Below are positions 17,342 through 24,726 of a stretch of 64,000 nt of DNA, piece after piece (within the stretch, counting starts at the first letter, position 1; every line of letters starts with the position of its first letter). The stretch lies in contig NZ_AUMQ01000016.1 in NCBI RefSeq assembly GCF_000430765.1, positions 124,001-188,000 of the forward strand. The letters run 5' to 3'. The notes under the pieces were generated by a model that worked only from the letters and a program-made list of their open reading frames with translations, was not told the origin of the DNA and searched no databases. A program made the translations under genes and the position numbers. The stretch is from Peribacillus kribbensis DSM 17871. GTDB taxonomy: Bacteria > Bacillota > Bacilli > Bacillales > DSM-1321.

Positions 17342-17382
17342 AGAGGGAAGGTTCTTGATCAATAGAACCTTCCCTCTTCTTT
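17342..17382 (+). terminator. Strong Rho-independent terminator
   Basis: A 14-bp perfect stem (AGAGGGAAGGTTCT 17342-17355; AGAACCTTCCCTCT 17364-17377) with an 8-nt loop is followed by TCTTTTG. It ends the small membrane protein gene. Confidence 0.88.
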
Positions 17383-17680
17383 TGTTTCTTGACTCTTTCT
17401 GCGCTGCTCATCATTATTCGATACCCAAATGTTTCCTATCACGAAAGAAATTTTCTGCTTAATTCGACATAAACGAGTCTCTCAATTGGTAAATTCTAGG
17501 TTTTTTGTAAATCTATTGGACTACTAAGTTTGAGAATCGTGCAGTAATTTATTCCTTATGATGTTGTATTTTGTAAATTACTGTCTTTTCTCGACGACTA
17601 ATCTTTATACCAGTTCACTAAATATTCTGATATATTCAAGTAGCAAGAAATATACTAGATAAATAGAGGGAGTGTCGAAT

Positions 17681-19525
17681 GTGCTAAAAGTTCTATCAAA
17701 ATCTGCTCTCGCGGTTGCGCTGGCTGGAAGTATTGGGTTTTCCGGAATTCATACTAGTGGAGCATCAGCGGTTAAACCTGCTGATCTTAAGGGAATAAGC
17801 CTTGCCGATTACGTAGGTGCATCACCTGAAATGGCGGCTAAAGCAAAGCAGCTTGGAAAGAGCCTGACAAAGGCGGATCCGGCTGAAAAGTTTGCTGAAC
17901 AGCAAGGGACAAAATTTGAACAGGCAGGAAACAACCATGTAACACCTAAGCCGGCTGTCGGCGATATTCCTATGCTTGTTATTCTGGTTAAATATAAAGA
18001 TGGCGATGAGCCTAAGGGTGATCCTGCGGGACAGGTCCCTGCAAAATATTTTGATGATCTGATTTTTGGTGATCATTATAATCCATATGATCTTGATGAG
18101 TTTAAGAAATATGCAGAATATAACGGTGAAAAAGCACCGACTGACAATACTATGCAGAATATCTACAAGGAATCAAGCTATGGCAAAGCCAAGCTAGTGA
18201 AAAAAGAAAATACAGACCTTGTTTGGGTAGAACTGCCGAAGGGCGCTTCGTATTACCTGGATCAGGATGGAAAATATGCGGAGAACGGCAAATATGTGAA
18301 TGGCAATGTGAATGGAGACGCCCATATGGGTGAGCTTGTCACAGATGCCTTTAAAGCGGCTGACAGTGTGGTCGATTATTCGAAATATGCGGTAAAAGGA
18401 CAGCTTCAGAACGTATTTATCGTCCATGAAGGATCAGGGGCCGAATGGAGCCAGGATCCGGCTCAGATCTGGTCCCATAAGTGGAATGCTTTAAGCGCTG
18501 CTTATTATGCGAAGTATTATGAGACAGGCTTTGCTACTCCGGATGTGAACAGAGATGGTACAGTATCCGATGCTGAAATGAATACATGGCAGGCCAAATT
18601 TATTCAAGAACATACACTTGATGGTGTATTAGTAAACAACTATAATGTCCAGCCGGAAATCGGCGGAAACGTAGCCGGTTATGACCTTGCAACAGACAGC
18701 TACAGCGATGCTGCGAAGACAGGCCCTTACCCAGGCCAGGCTGGTGTATTCTCTCACGAATTCGGCCATGCACTCGGACTGCCGGATTTATATGATACGG
18801 CTTATACGTCTGAAGGAGTTGGCAACTATTCCATGATGGCGGGCGGTTCCTGGATGCGCTATCCGGATGCCAACCAATATTCCGGCAACTCCCCAGTGAA
18901 CTTTGATCCATATTCTAAAATGTTCCTTGGATGGGCATCGCCAATTAATGTTACGCCTGCTGATGGAGTAAAAACAATTACTCTTAAGCCGGTAAACAAA
19001 GCAAGTTCCAATGATGGAATTGTAAAAATGGAAGTACCGGGATCTAATGGAACAGAGTATTTCTTATTTGAAAATGTTCAGCAGGCAGGCTTCAATAAAG
19101 GTCTGATCCGCGAAGGCAAGGATGCTCACGGCCTAGTGGCATGGCATGTGGATGAAAATGTCATGAAGCAGTACGGCACTCCGAACAATGTGGAAAACTG
19201 GATGAACAAACGCTTCCAATCTAACCAATCCATCACTCTTAAAAATGGAACAGTCGTCAATCACTATGGCTTATCCGTGCTTCAGGCTGACGGCAAGTAC
19301 GACCTGGAACACAACGTCAACCGCGGCGATGCAGGCGACTTCTTCAAAACCGGCAGCAGCATCACTCCGGTCTCAGGCAATGTTCACAGTGGCTCTTACT
19401 ACTTCTGGAAAGGCTACAGTGCCACACCTGGGGATTCCGGTATTCATGTAACCAACATCAAAGAAAACAGTGATGGATCCGTTACAGCTAACTTCTTCTA
19501 CAAAGCTACTGAGGCAGCAAAATAA
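17681..19525 (+). CDS. Secreted M6-family metalloprotease (immune inhibitor A-like)
   Basis: This 614-residue protein begins with a Sec signal peptide (cleavage near ASA at about 30). The zinc motif HEFGHALGLPD at 359-369 is the extended HExxHxxGxxD of M6/InhA peptidases, followed by a Met-turn-like YSMMAGGSW. An EF-hand-type calcium loop (DVNRDGTVSDAE) lies upstream, within the catalytic domain. Such enzymes degrade extracellular proteins. I place the start at GTG 17681, 9 nt after AGAGGGA; GTG 17672 sits directly on the ribosome site. It is monocistronic with its own terminator. Confidence 0.92.
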   Translation: MLKVLSKSALAVALAGSIGFSGIHTSGASAVKPADLKGISLADYVGASPEMAAKAKQLGKSLTKADPAEKFAEQQGTKFEQAGNNHVTPKPAVGDIPMLVILVKYKDGDEPKGDPAGQVPAKYFDDLIFGDHYNPYDLDEFKKYAEYNGEKAPTDNTMQNIYKESSYGKAKLVKKENTDLVWVELPKGASYYLDQDGKYAENGKYVNGNVNGDAHMGELVTDAFKAADSVVDYSKYAVKGQLQNVFIVHEGSGAEWSQDPAQIWSHKWNALSAAYYAKYYETGFATPDVNRDGTVSDAEMNTWQAKFIQEHTLDGVLVNNYNVQPEIGGNVAGYDLATDSYSDAAKTGPYPGQAGVFSHEFGHALGLPDLYDTAYTSEGVGNYSMMAGGSWMRYPDANQYSGNSPVNFDPYSKMFLGWASPINVTPADGVKTITLKPVNKASSNDGIVKMEVPGSNGTEYFLFENVQQAGFNKGLIREGKDAHGLVAWHVDENVMKQYGTPNNVENWMNKRFQSNQSITLKNGTVVNHYGLSVLQADGKYDLEHNVNRGDAGDFFKTGSSITPVSGNVHSGSYYFWKGYSATPGDSGIHVTNIKENSDGSVTANFFYKATEAAK

Positions 19526-19533
19526 ATACAAGG

Positions 19534-19568
19534 AGAGAACCGCCGACCAGGCTGGTTCTCTTTTTTTC
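19534..19568 (+). terminator. Terminator after the M6 protease gene
   Basis: AGAGAACC (19534-19541) pairs with GGTTCTCT (19554-19561), followed by a run of T. Confidence 0.85.
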
Positions 19569-19599
19569 AGTCCGTACCGGAATCTCTGATTCTACAAGG

Positions 19600-19860
19600 T
19601 TACATATAAACCAGAAAACCATAAACGAATATAAAGATAACGATCAAAGGCACTCCGGCTAAAGAAATGAACCGCCATCTTCCCTTCCCTGCAAAAGCAA
19701 AGATGAGGGATATTCCGGTTATCATGAGGAGGATATTCGTCTCCTGCTGGCCAGTAAGCGGCCATACTCTTCCCCCGAAGAACCCAAATAACAAAGCCAG
19801 AATAAAAAACTTAACAGAAAGAATGCTAAAGCTTTCCCTCAGGAGGACCCCTCTTTTCAT
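19600..19860 (-). CDS. Putative small membrane protein, three hydrophobic segments
   Basis: This 86-residue frame has hydrophobic stretches at about 12-30, 42-58 and 65-85, separated by short charged loops (GKGRWR). The start ATG at 19860 has no good Shine-Dalgarno sequence, so the gene is uncertain. It is convergent with the M6 protease gene. No family is recognised. Confidence 0.5.
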   Translation of the reverse strand: MKRGVLLRESFSILSVKFFILALLFGFFGGRVWPLTGQQETNILLMITGISLIFAFAGKGRWRFISLAGVPLIVIFIFVYGFLVYM

Positions 19861-20269
19861 ACGGTAATTTTACCAGATCCCATTGTGGAGAGTCTCTGTA
19901 ACCTTCGGAACTATTGACAATGAGTTCCGGGCTGTATTCCTAACTGCTCGGAGCCTCATTTTTTCGGGAAATTCCATCTAAGGTGATTTACGCTCTCTTA
20001 TTTGGTTTGCATAGCAAGCTCTGCTAACTATTATTGTTGAGAGACAAAATAAAAAAGGGACCATACCTATAGTGGTTTCCTAATTACTTTTCGTTTTAAG
20101 CACGTTTCCATTAATCTTTTAAAGAGCCAAGACGGTCAGAAGCAATCCTTTACATATTGTGAGAAATATGAAGGTCCTATATCGCTGGCTTGGTTTAAGG
20201 CGCCCAATCAAAGGTAAAGAGTTGGTTTATCCAGTAAAGAGACAAAAAGATTCATACGAACAATAGTTT
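19861..20269. other. Gene-free region with one copy of a dispersed repeat
   Basis: No convincing gene is seen. Positions about 19898-19960 (TTCGGAACTATTGACAATGAGTTCCGG ... AACTGCTCGGAG, quoted in parts) match the repeat units found tandemly at 22470-22675. A short plus-strand frame ending GKELVYPVKRQKDSYEQ at about 20266 could be a gene remnant, but I cannot identify it. Confidence 0.5.
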
Positions 20270-20315
20270 CTTCTTTACTAAAAAATGGCCTGCGTAGGAT
20301 TTTACGCGGCCATTT
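20270..20315 (-). terminator. Terminator after the DapA-like gene
   Basis: AAATGGCC-T-GCGTA (from 20283) pairs with TTACGC-GGCCATTT (to 20315) with one bulged base, and the minus strand continues TTTTTTAG. Confidence 0.75.
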
Positions 20316-20321
20316 ACCTTT

Positions 20322-21230
20322 TTAAACAAGGGTTAAATCAATTGCCTCTTCTATGATATTTTTAATATCTTGATATTGTTCTTCCGTTAATTGTACTGCC
20401 GGATCCTTTGTGTATGGAGAAATATCGAGTCCTTTAGCTTTTACTGAAGCTTTTATCCCGGTCACGAATAAATCAGTAGTATCATATAATTTCATTAAAG
20501 TTGATACTTGTTTACCGCACTTTTCCACCATATCAAAATCTTTATTTTCGTATGCCTCATGCAAAGTGGAGAATAACTTTGGCTCTACATTAGTCAATCC
20601 ACTTAGGATCCCGTCTCCACCAGAAATACGGTTTACGATATAATATTCATCAAATCCAGATAGAACGGTAAAATCCGGTCTTTCCGATTTGACTTTTTGG
20701 AGGATTTTTCTTGTATGGCTAATATTATCGACTGTATCTTTAATGGAGACAATATTTTTATATTTTATCGCTAATTTATATACTAATTCCGGACTTAAAT
20801 CAGTTCCTGTTCTAGCAGGAAAGTTGTATAACATAATTGGCATATCTACTGATTCAGCAATTTTCCCAAAAAATATTTCCGCAGTTTCTTCAGTTGGTCC
20901 AAAATAATAAGGCGAAATGACAACAAGGCCATCTGCGTTTGCATCCCTACAGTAATTCCCGAAGCTTATAACTTCTTCTTGGTTCGTTCCACCGACACCA
21001 ACAAGCACTGGTACTCTCTTATTGACTTTTTCTACAGCAAAATCAACGAGCCGCTTTTTTTCTTCTATTGTAAATGCATAAAACTCACCAATACTGCCAA
21101 AGAACAGAATACCATTGATTCCATTATCAATTAAGTGGTTAATATGAGCTTCCATTTTTGGAAAATCAAACTTTCCGTCTTCTTTTAATATAGTTATACT
21201 TGGTGTAAAAATACCTTTAAACATGTTCAT
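20322..21230 (-). CDS. Dihydrodipicolinate synthase/N-acetylneuraminate lyase superfamily aldolase
   Basis: This 302-residue class I aldolase is of the DapA fold. The Schiff-base lysine is K164 in VSIKDT, the proton-relay tyrosine is Y135 in YNFPARTG, and the GxxGE pyruvate-binding loop is GSIGE at 45-49. Members include lysine-biosynthetic DapA and catabolic 2-keto-3-deoxy sugar acid aldolases. The neighbours, a broken 2-keto-3-deoxygluconate permease gene and an IclR regulator, favour a 2-keto-3-deoxygluconate-type aldolase over lysine synthesis (inference). AAAGGATGAG precedes the start; either ATG 21230 or ATG 21224 is possible. Confidence 0.85.
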   Translation of the reverse strand: MNMFKGIFTPSITILKEDGKFDFPKMEAHINHLIDNGINGILFFGSIGEFYAFTIEEKKRLVDFAVEKVNKRVPVLVGVGGTNQEEVISFGNYCRDANADGLVVISPYYFGPTEETAEIFFGKIAESVDMPIMLYNFPARTGTDLSPELVYKLAIKYKNIVSIKDTVDNISHTRKILQKVKSERPDFTVLSGFDEYYIVNRISGGDGILSGLTNVEPKLFSTLHEAYENKDFDMVEKCGKQVSTLMKLYDTTDLFVTGIKASVKAKGLDISPYTKDPAVQLTEEQYQDIKNIIEEAIDLTLV

Positions 21231-21269
21231 CTCATCCTTTTATTTTTTATTAGTGTGTAATATAAGAAA

Positions 21270-21419
21270 ATTAGTAATGTAGAAGAGTGGCCACCTTTGA
21301 AGTAAATGAACCCGGATACTTTGCCAGGTTAGGGAAAAAGTATTTACTACTGCTCCCATAAAGAGTGGTACAACCATCAAGCCTCAAGGAATTTTTTCAA
21401 CTGTCTTCATGATTTTCAT
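21270..21419 (-). pseudogene. kdgT: 2-keto-3-deoxygluconate permease, N-terminal remnant
   Basis: From the ATG at 21419, preceded by AGGAGG, the minus strand reads MKIMKTVEKIP, then a stop (TGA where the family has Gly), then GLMVVPLFMGAVVNTF. A one-base shift then gives FPNLAKYPGSFT. This is the conserved start of KdgT transporters. One nonsense codon, one frameshift and loss of the remaining 270 or so residues make it dead. It lay in the same direction between the IclR regulator and the aldolase, so the three once formed a transport and catabolism unit. Confidence 0.85.
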
Positions 21420-21498
21420 TTAATAACCTCCTCGCCTTTTCACCTTATTAGCAAATTCGAGTTTATCTCCAATGTAAACCTTTTCATTTTACAGTTTG

Positions 21499-21527
21499 TT
21501 TTCCGCCAGATTTACTCTGGAGGAAAA
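21499..21527 (-). terminator. Hairpin after the IclR gene
   Basis: TTTTCCGCCAG (21499-21509) pairs with CTGGAGGAAAA (21517-21527) with one mismatch. No U-tract follows, so it may be a weak terminator or a leader structure for the former kdgT gene. Confidence 0.4.
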
Positions 21528-21544
21528 TCAACTCATCTTAATAC

Positions 21545-22312
21545 TCAAGCAGGAGAAACAAAACCAGCTTTTAGTGAAATTCTTCTTGCTAAGTCGACAA
21601 TTTCTCGCTCAGCTTGCTCTTGTTTCTTTTCAAAGTTATTTGAAAGCATGGTTACACTGACTGCAGCGATGATATCATTTTCATGATTTCTTATCGGCGC
21701 AGCAAGACAAATAAATCCCTCTACCGCTTCTTGGTATTCCTTTATGAATCCACTGTCATTTAAAGAAGTAATTTGCTCCCAAAGCTCCCTCAATGTTTTG
21801 ACGGTATAGGGGGTTTTAGGTTCAAGTTTTTTTCCCAAATATAGTTCTTGCAGCTGTTCAAAACTATATTGAGATAAGTGGACTTTCCCCATAGCCGTAG
21901 CATGAGCAGGTAACTTCATTCCCGGATCAGTGGCAAGTCTGACAGGAGAGGTGCTGTCTTTCTTGGCTAAATACAGAATATCAGTCCCATCTAATAACGA
22001 GAGCTGCAAGGTTTCATTTAATCTTTTTACTGCTGAATCCGCTTCGATTGAAAACGTACCAATAAGATCAAATCGACCAAAATATAATGCGCTTAAAATT
22101 CCCATCCTCATTCCAAGAGAATATGTATCATCCCTTTCCTTTTGGATCCAGCCTAAAGATTCTAAGGTATTTAACATGGAGTACAGAGAGCTTTTATTGA
22201 TACCTAGTTTTTTTGAAAGATCAATTAACCGGTATTCATTGGGGTGGTTTGCAATTATGGTTAAAATGTTGTCAGCTCTTTCTATGGCTGGAACCCAATA
22301 CTTTTTATCCAA
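21545..22312 (-). CDS. IclR family transcriptional regulator (KdgR-like context)
   Basis: This 255-residue protein has an N-terminal winged helix (about 8-65, with LIDLSKKLGINKSSLYSML) and the C-terminal IclR effector domain, including the ATAMGKVHLS segment and a conserved FICLAAPIRN near 200. IclR proteins usually repress catabolic genes and bind small acids. Its position beside a kdgT remnant and a sugar-acid-type aldolase suggests a keto-deoxy-gluconate effector (inference). A palindrome lies about 20 bp upstream of its start. Confidence 0.88.
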   Translation of the reverse strand: MDKKYWVPAIERADNILTIIANHPNEYRLIDLSKKLGINKSSLYSMLNTLESLGWIQKERDDTYSLGMRMGILSALYFGRFDLIGTFSIEADSAVKRLNETLQLSLLDGTDILYLAKKDSTSPVRLATDPGMKLPAHATAMGKVHLSQYSFEQLQELYLGKKLEPKTPYTVKTLRELWEQITSLNDSGFIKEYQEAVEGFICLAAPIRNHENDIIAAVSVTMLSNNFEKKQEQAEREIVDLARRISLKAGFVSPA

Positions 22313-22332
22313 TTTGATAACCCTTTCATTTT

Positions 22333-22350
22333 GGTTTATTATACTAAACC
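22333..22350. promoter_or_regulatory. Palindrome upstream of the IclR gene
   Basis: GGTTTA (22333-22338) and TAAACC (22345-22350) form a perfect inverted repeat with a 6-bp centre, 21-38 bp upstream of the start codon; an autoregulatory operator is likely. Confidence 0.55.
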
Positions 22351-22469
22351 ACGTTTATTTAACTAAACTAATTTTATCATTATTACATTAATCTGTATAT
22401 TGAATTTTTTAAAAAATTTGAAAATAATAGAGTCGAATTAATCCATCAAGCTGGCGAATGGAACTGTTA

Positions 22470-22675
22470 TCGATTACGAAATACTCAGAACGATATACAA
22501 TGAGTTTCAAACTGGTTTCCGAATTACTCGGAACATATTCACAATGGGTTTTGAATCGGCTTCCGAACTGCTCGGAGGGTACATACAAGGGTTTCGAGTT
22601 GTATTCCGAACTGCTCGGAGGTATTTACAATGGGCTCCGAATAGGGTTCGAATTGCTCGGAACCATATATCGCCA
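22470..22675. repeat. Five degenerate tandem repeats of 42-44 bp
   Basis: The core CTCGGA (CTCAGA in the first unit) recurs at 22484, 22527, 22571, 22614 and 22656, so spacing is 43, 44, 43 and 42 bp. Each unit carries TTCCGA-N5-TCGGAA or a near form, able to make a small hairpin, then a stretch like ATATTCACAATGGGTTTCGA. A diverged copy lies at 19898-19960. Open frames across it on both strands look accidental. Confidence 0.8.
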
Positions 22676-22683
22676 ACAAGAAG

Positions 22684-22711
22684 GCCCTCAATGCAAAGAT
22701 GCAATGAGGGC
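22684..22711 (-). terminator. Hairpin terminator after the GH76 gene
   Basis: GCCCTCA (22684-22690) pairs with TGAGGGC (22705-22711), with an inner TGCA/TGCA stem; the minus strand continues CTTCTTGTT. It lies about 60 bp past the GH76 stop. Confidence 0.6.
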
Positions 22712-22769
22712 TCTCGTATATCATTTATCCTGTTTCTATGATTCGGCTTTAAAGCCAAGTATCATTCTA

Positions 22770-23906
22770 TTATTTTTTATAAGCTAAATTCGCATAAATC
22801 TCAACCATCGCAGCCTGCTCGATAAGCGGCACCGGCTTTTGTAGAACCCGCTGGTATAGACCGGTTTCCGGGTTTCGTACCGTATCCCACATCTTATCCG
22901 CATAGGCCTGGGCATATTTTCTATATTCATGGTTAGGCTTGACTGAATCCAATAGCTGCAGGTTTTCGAAGAAGATGGCGTTGAATTCTGGAGGATTCTT
23001 GTAGAGCTGGGTGTCGCCGTAATACTGGATGGACTTCTCTGCCAGATTCACTGCACGTTCCAGATACTTTTTATCCCCGGTTGTTTGATAGAACAGAGTG
23101 TTTGCTCCGATCATCATTCCCTGGTTGTAGGTCCATTGAGTTTTCTCGATATTGCCTTTCAGGTCAACATGGTCCCAATACAGGCCGTTTGGCGCAAGCA
23201 TGGAGCCGTTGACCCAGTCATAGGCTTTCTTTGCCCAGTCAAAGTAATATTTGTCACCTGTAGTTTGATAAAGGTACAAACCGATCTGTGCCACCGGCGC
23301 ATTGGAGATGGTATTCCGGTCCTGGCTCCATGGTGCCTGTGTCCAGAATATTCCGCCTGGATATGGATGCGATGAATCATTGTCCCACCCGAATACCTCC
23401 AGCTTAAAGATATCCTTGGCCCGTTTTAATGCGGACTGGTCACCTGTAAGGTGATACAGCTCTAAGAAATTTAGGGCGAGCCAGTCATTGTCATCATAAA
23501 ATTTATCTCCGCCCTGGCCTACAGGAGGACGTATATACGAGTCATAACCGGCAGGATTGGTTTCATTATTCCAGTATAGCTTGAGGCCATCGAGACGTTG
23601 GTTTCTATCCAATAGGTACGCTTTTCCTATTTTCGGAAGCCTTGTTATATCGATCGTGGCAGCCATAGCCCGGGAGAACGGCCATACATAGGAATACGGA
23701 TTCCCTCCTCCTCTTGGATATTCTTCTGTATAAAGCTTTGCACTGGGCTGATAGAAATACTTTTGCAGAGATTCATAGGATGCTATGGCTCTCATTGTGT
23801 TTTTCTTTTGGTGGGACGCTGCAAATGCTGATGTGCCAGGCGCTATCCATAGTGCTGCCATGACAGCCAGAGTAAGGGCTAACCAGGTTTTAAGAAATTT
23901 CGTCAT
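22770..23906 (-). CDS. Secreted GH76 family alpha-1,6-mannanase-like glycosidase
   Basis: This 378-residue protein begins with a Sec signal peptide (hydrophobic 5-22, cleavage near AFAA at about 30). It shows the GH76 alpha/alpha-barrel pattern with the catalytic Asp pair D138-D139 in KFYDDNDW and repeated Y-x-TTGDKxY helices. GH76 enzymes are endo-acting on the alpha-1,6-mannan backbone of fungal or bacterial mannans. I start it at ATG 23906 after AAGGAGGAGG rather than at the upstream codon. It probably works outside the cell, feeding oligomannosides to the ABC importer and the GH38 enzyme encoded upstream. Confidence 0.87.
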   Translation of the reverse strand: MTKFLKTWLALTLAVMAALWIAPGTSAFAASHQKKNTMRAIASYESLQKYFYQPSAKLYTEEYPRGGGNPYSYVWPFSRAMAATIDITRLPKIGKAYLLDRNQRLDGLKLYWNNETNPAGYDSYIRPPVGQGGDKFYDDNDWLALNFLELYHLTGDQSALKRAKDIFKLEVFGWDNDSSHPYPGGIFWTQAPWSQDRNTISNAPVAQIGLYLYQTTGDKYYFDWAKKAYDWVNGSMLAPNGLYWDHVDLKGNIEKTQWTYNQGMMIGANTLFYQTTGDKKYLERAVNLAEKSIQYYGDTQLYKNPPEFNAIFFENLQLLDSVKPNHEYRKYAQAYADKMWDTVRNPETGLYQRVLQKPVPLIEQAAMVEIYANLAYKK

Positions 23907-24032
23907 ACTTCTTCCTCCTCCTTTTATGGTTATGATGTTCTGTGGTGTGTTCAATTTGAATGGACATCACCCCCTTTATGGTCATAACAAAAGGTACAGG
24001 TCATTTCTTCACTCACAAAAAGAAGGGAGTCA

Positions 24033-24722
24033 CCTCCCCCATTGTGTCTTTCTCTGAACCATTACACGGTGTCTGCACTTTCGTTATGGTCTTGAGACGC
24101 TTACTCTGAACCGTTTCCGGCCTAAGCACCCGCAGTTTTGGTCTTGAGACGTTCTCTCTGAACCACTTGCAGGCGGAGCAGCCTCCGTTATGGTCTTGAG
24201 ACGCCTTCTCTGAACCATTTTCCAACGGAGCGCCCACTGTTTTGGTCTTGAGATGCCCTCTCTGAACCATTTTCCAGCGGAGCGCCCGCAGTTTTGGTCT
24301 TGAGATGCCTTCTCTGAACCATTTTCCAACGGAGCGCCCACTGTTTTGGTCTTGAGATTCCTTCTCTGAACCATTTTCCAGCGGAGCAGCCTCCGTTTTG
24401 GTCCTGAGACGCCTTCTCTGAACCGATTCCCAGTGTAGTGGCAAAAGTTTGGGTCTTGAGACGCCCTCTCTGTACCATTTCCCAGTGGAGCAGCCTCCAT
24501 TTTGGTCTTGAAACGCCCTCTCTGTACCATTTCCCAGTGGAGCAGCCTCCATTTTGGTCTTGAAACGCCCTCTCTGTACCATTCCCCAGTGCATCAGCCT
24601 CAGTTTTGGTTTTAAGACGCCTTCTCTGAACCATTTTCCAGTGAAGCAGCCCTCATTTTGGTCCTGAGACGTATTCTCTAAACCATTTCTCAGTGACCCA
24701 ACCATCTTCCGGGTCTAGATAC
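24033..24722. repeat. 52-bp tandem repeat array, 13 units
   Basis: The end of TCTCTGAACC (or TCTCTGTACC) falls at 24060, 24112, 24164, 24216, 24268, 24320, 24372, 24424, 24476, 24528, 24580, 24632 and 24684: exactly 52 bp apart with no insertion or deletion, while the bases inside the units vary. The unit also holds GTTTTGGTCTTGAGACGCC and TTTTCCAGTGGAGCAG. It fills the gap between the GH38 stop (24727) and the GH76 start. Because 52 is not a multiple of three, all three minus-strand frames stay open through much of the array (one for 230 codons), while the plus strand has stops. I do not regard these frames as genes. Confidence 0.92.
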
Positions 24723-24726
24723 CCTC

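Noticed and set aside
23907-23985. Leader peptide upstream of the GH76 gene
   Set aside because: A short frame starts at an ATG near 23970, but its ribosome site is only 2 nt away and the peptide has no attenuator-like codon bias.
24013-24705. A 230-codon minus-strand frame across the 52-bp array, taken as a repeat protein
   Set aside because: The frame is open only because the unit lacks stops in any phase, and the nearest ribosome-like site (AGGAGGG) is about 16 nt from the ATG. Other frames are open too, so coding is not supported.
24033-24722. Possible CRISPR array
   Set aside because: The whole 52-bp unit repeats; there are no unique spacers and no cas genes nearby.
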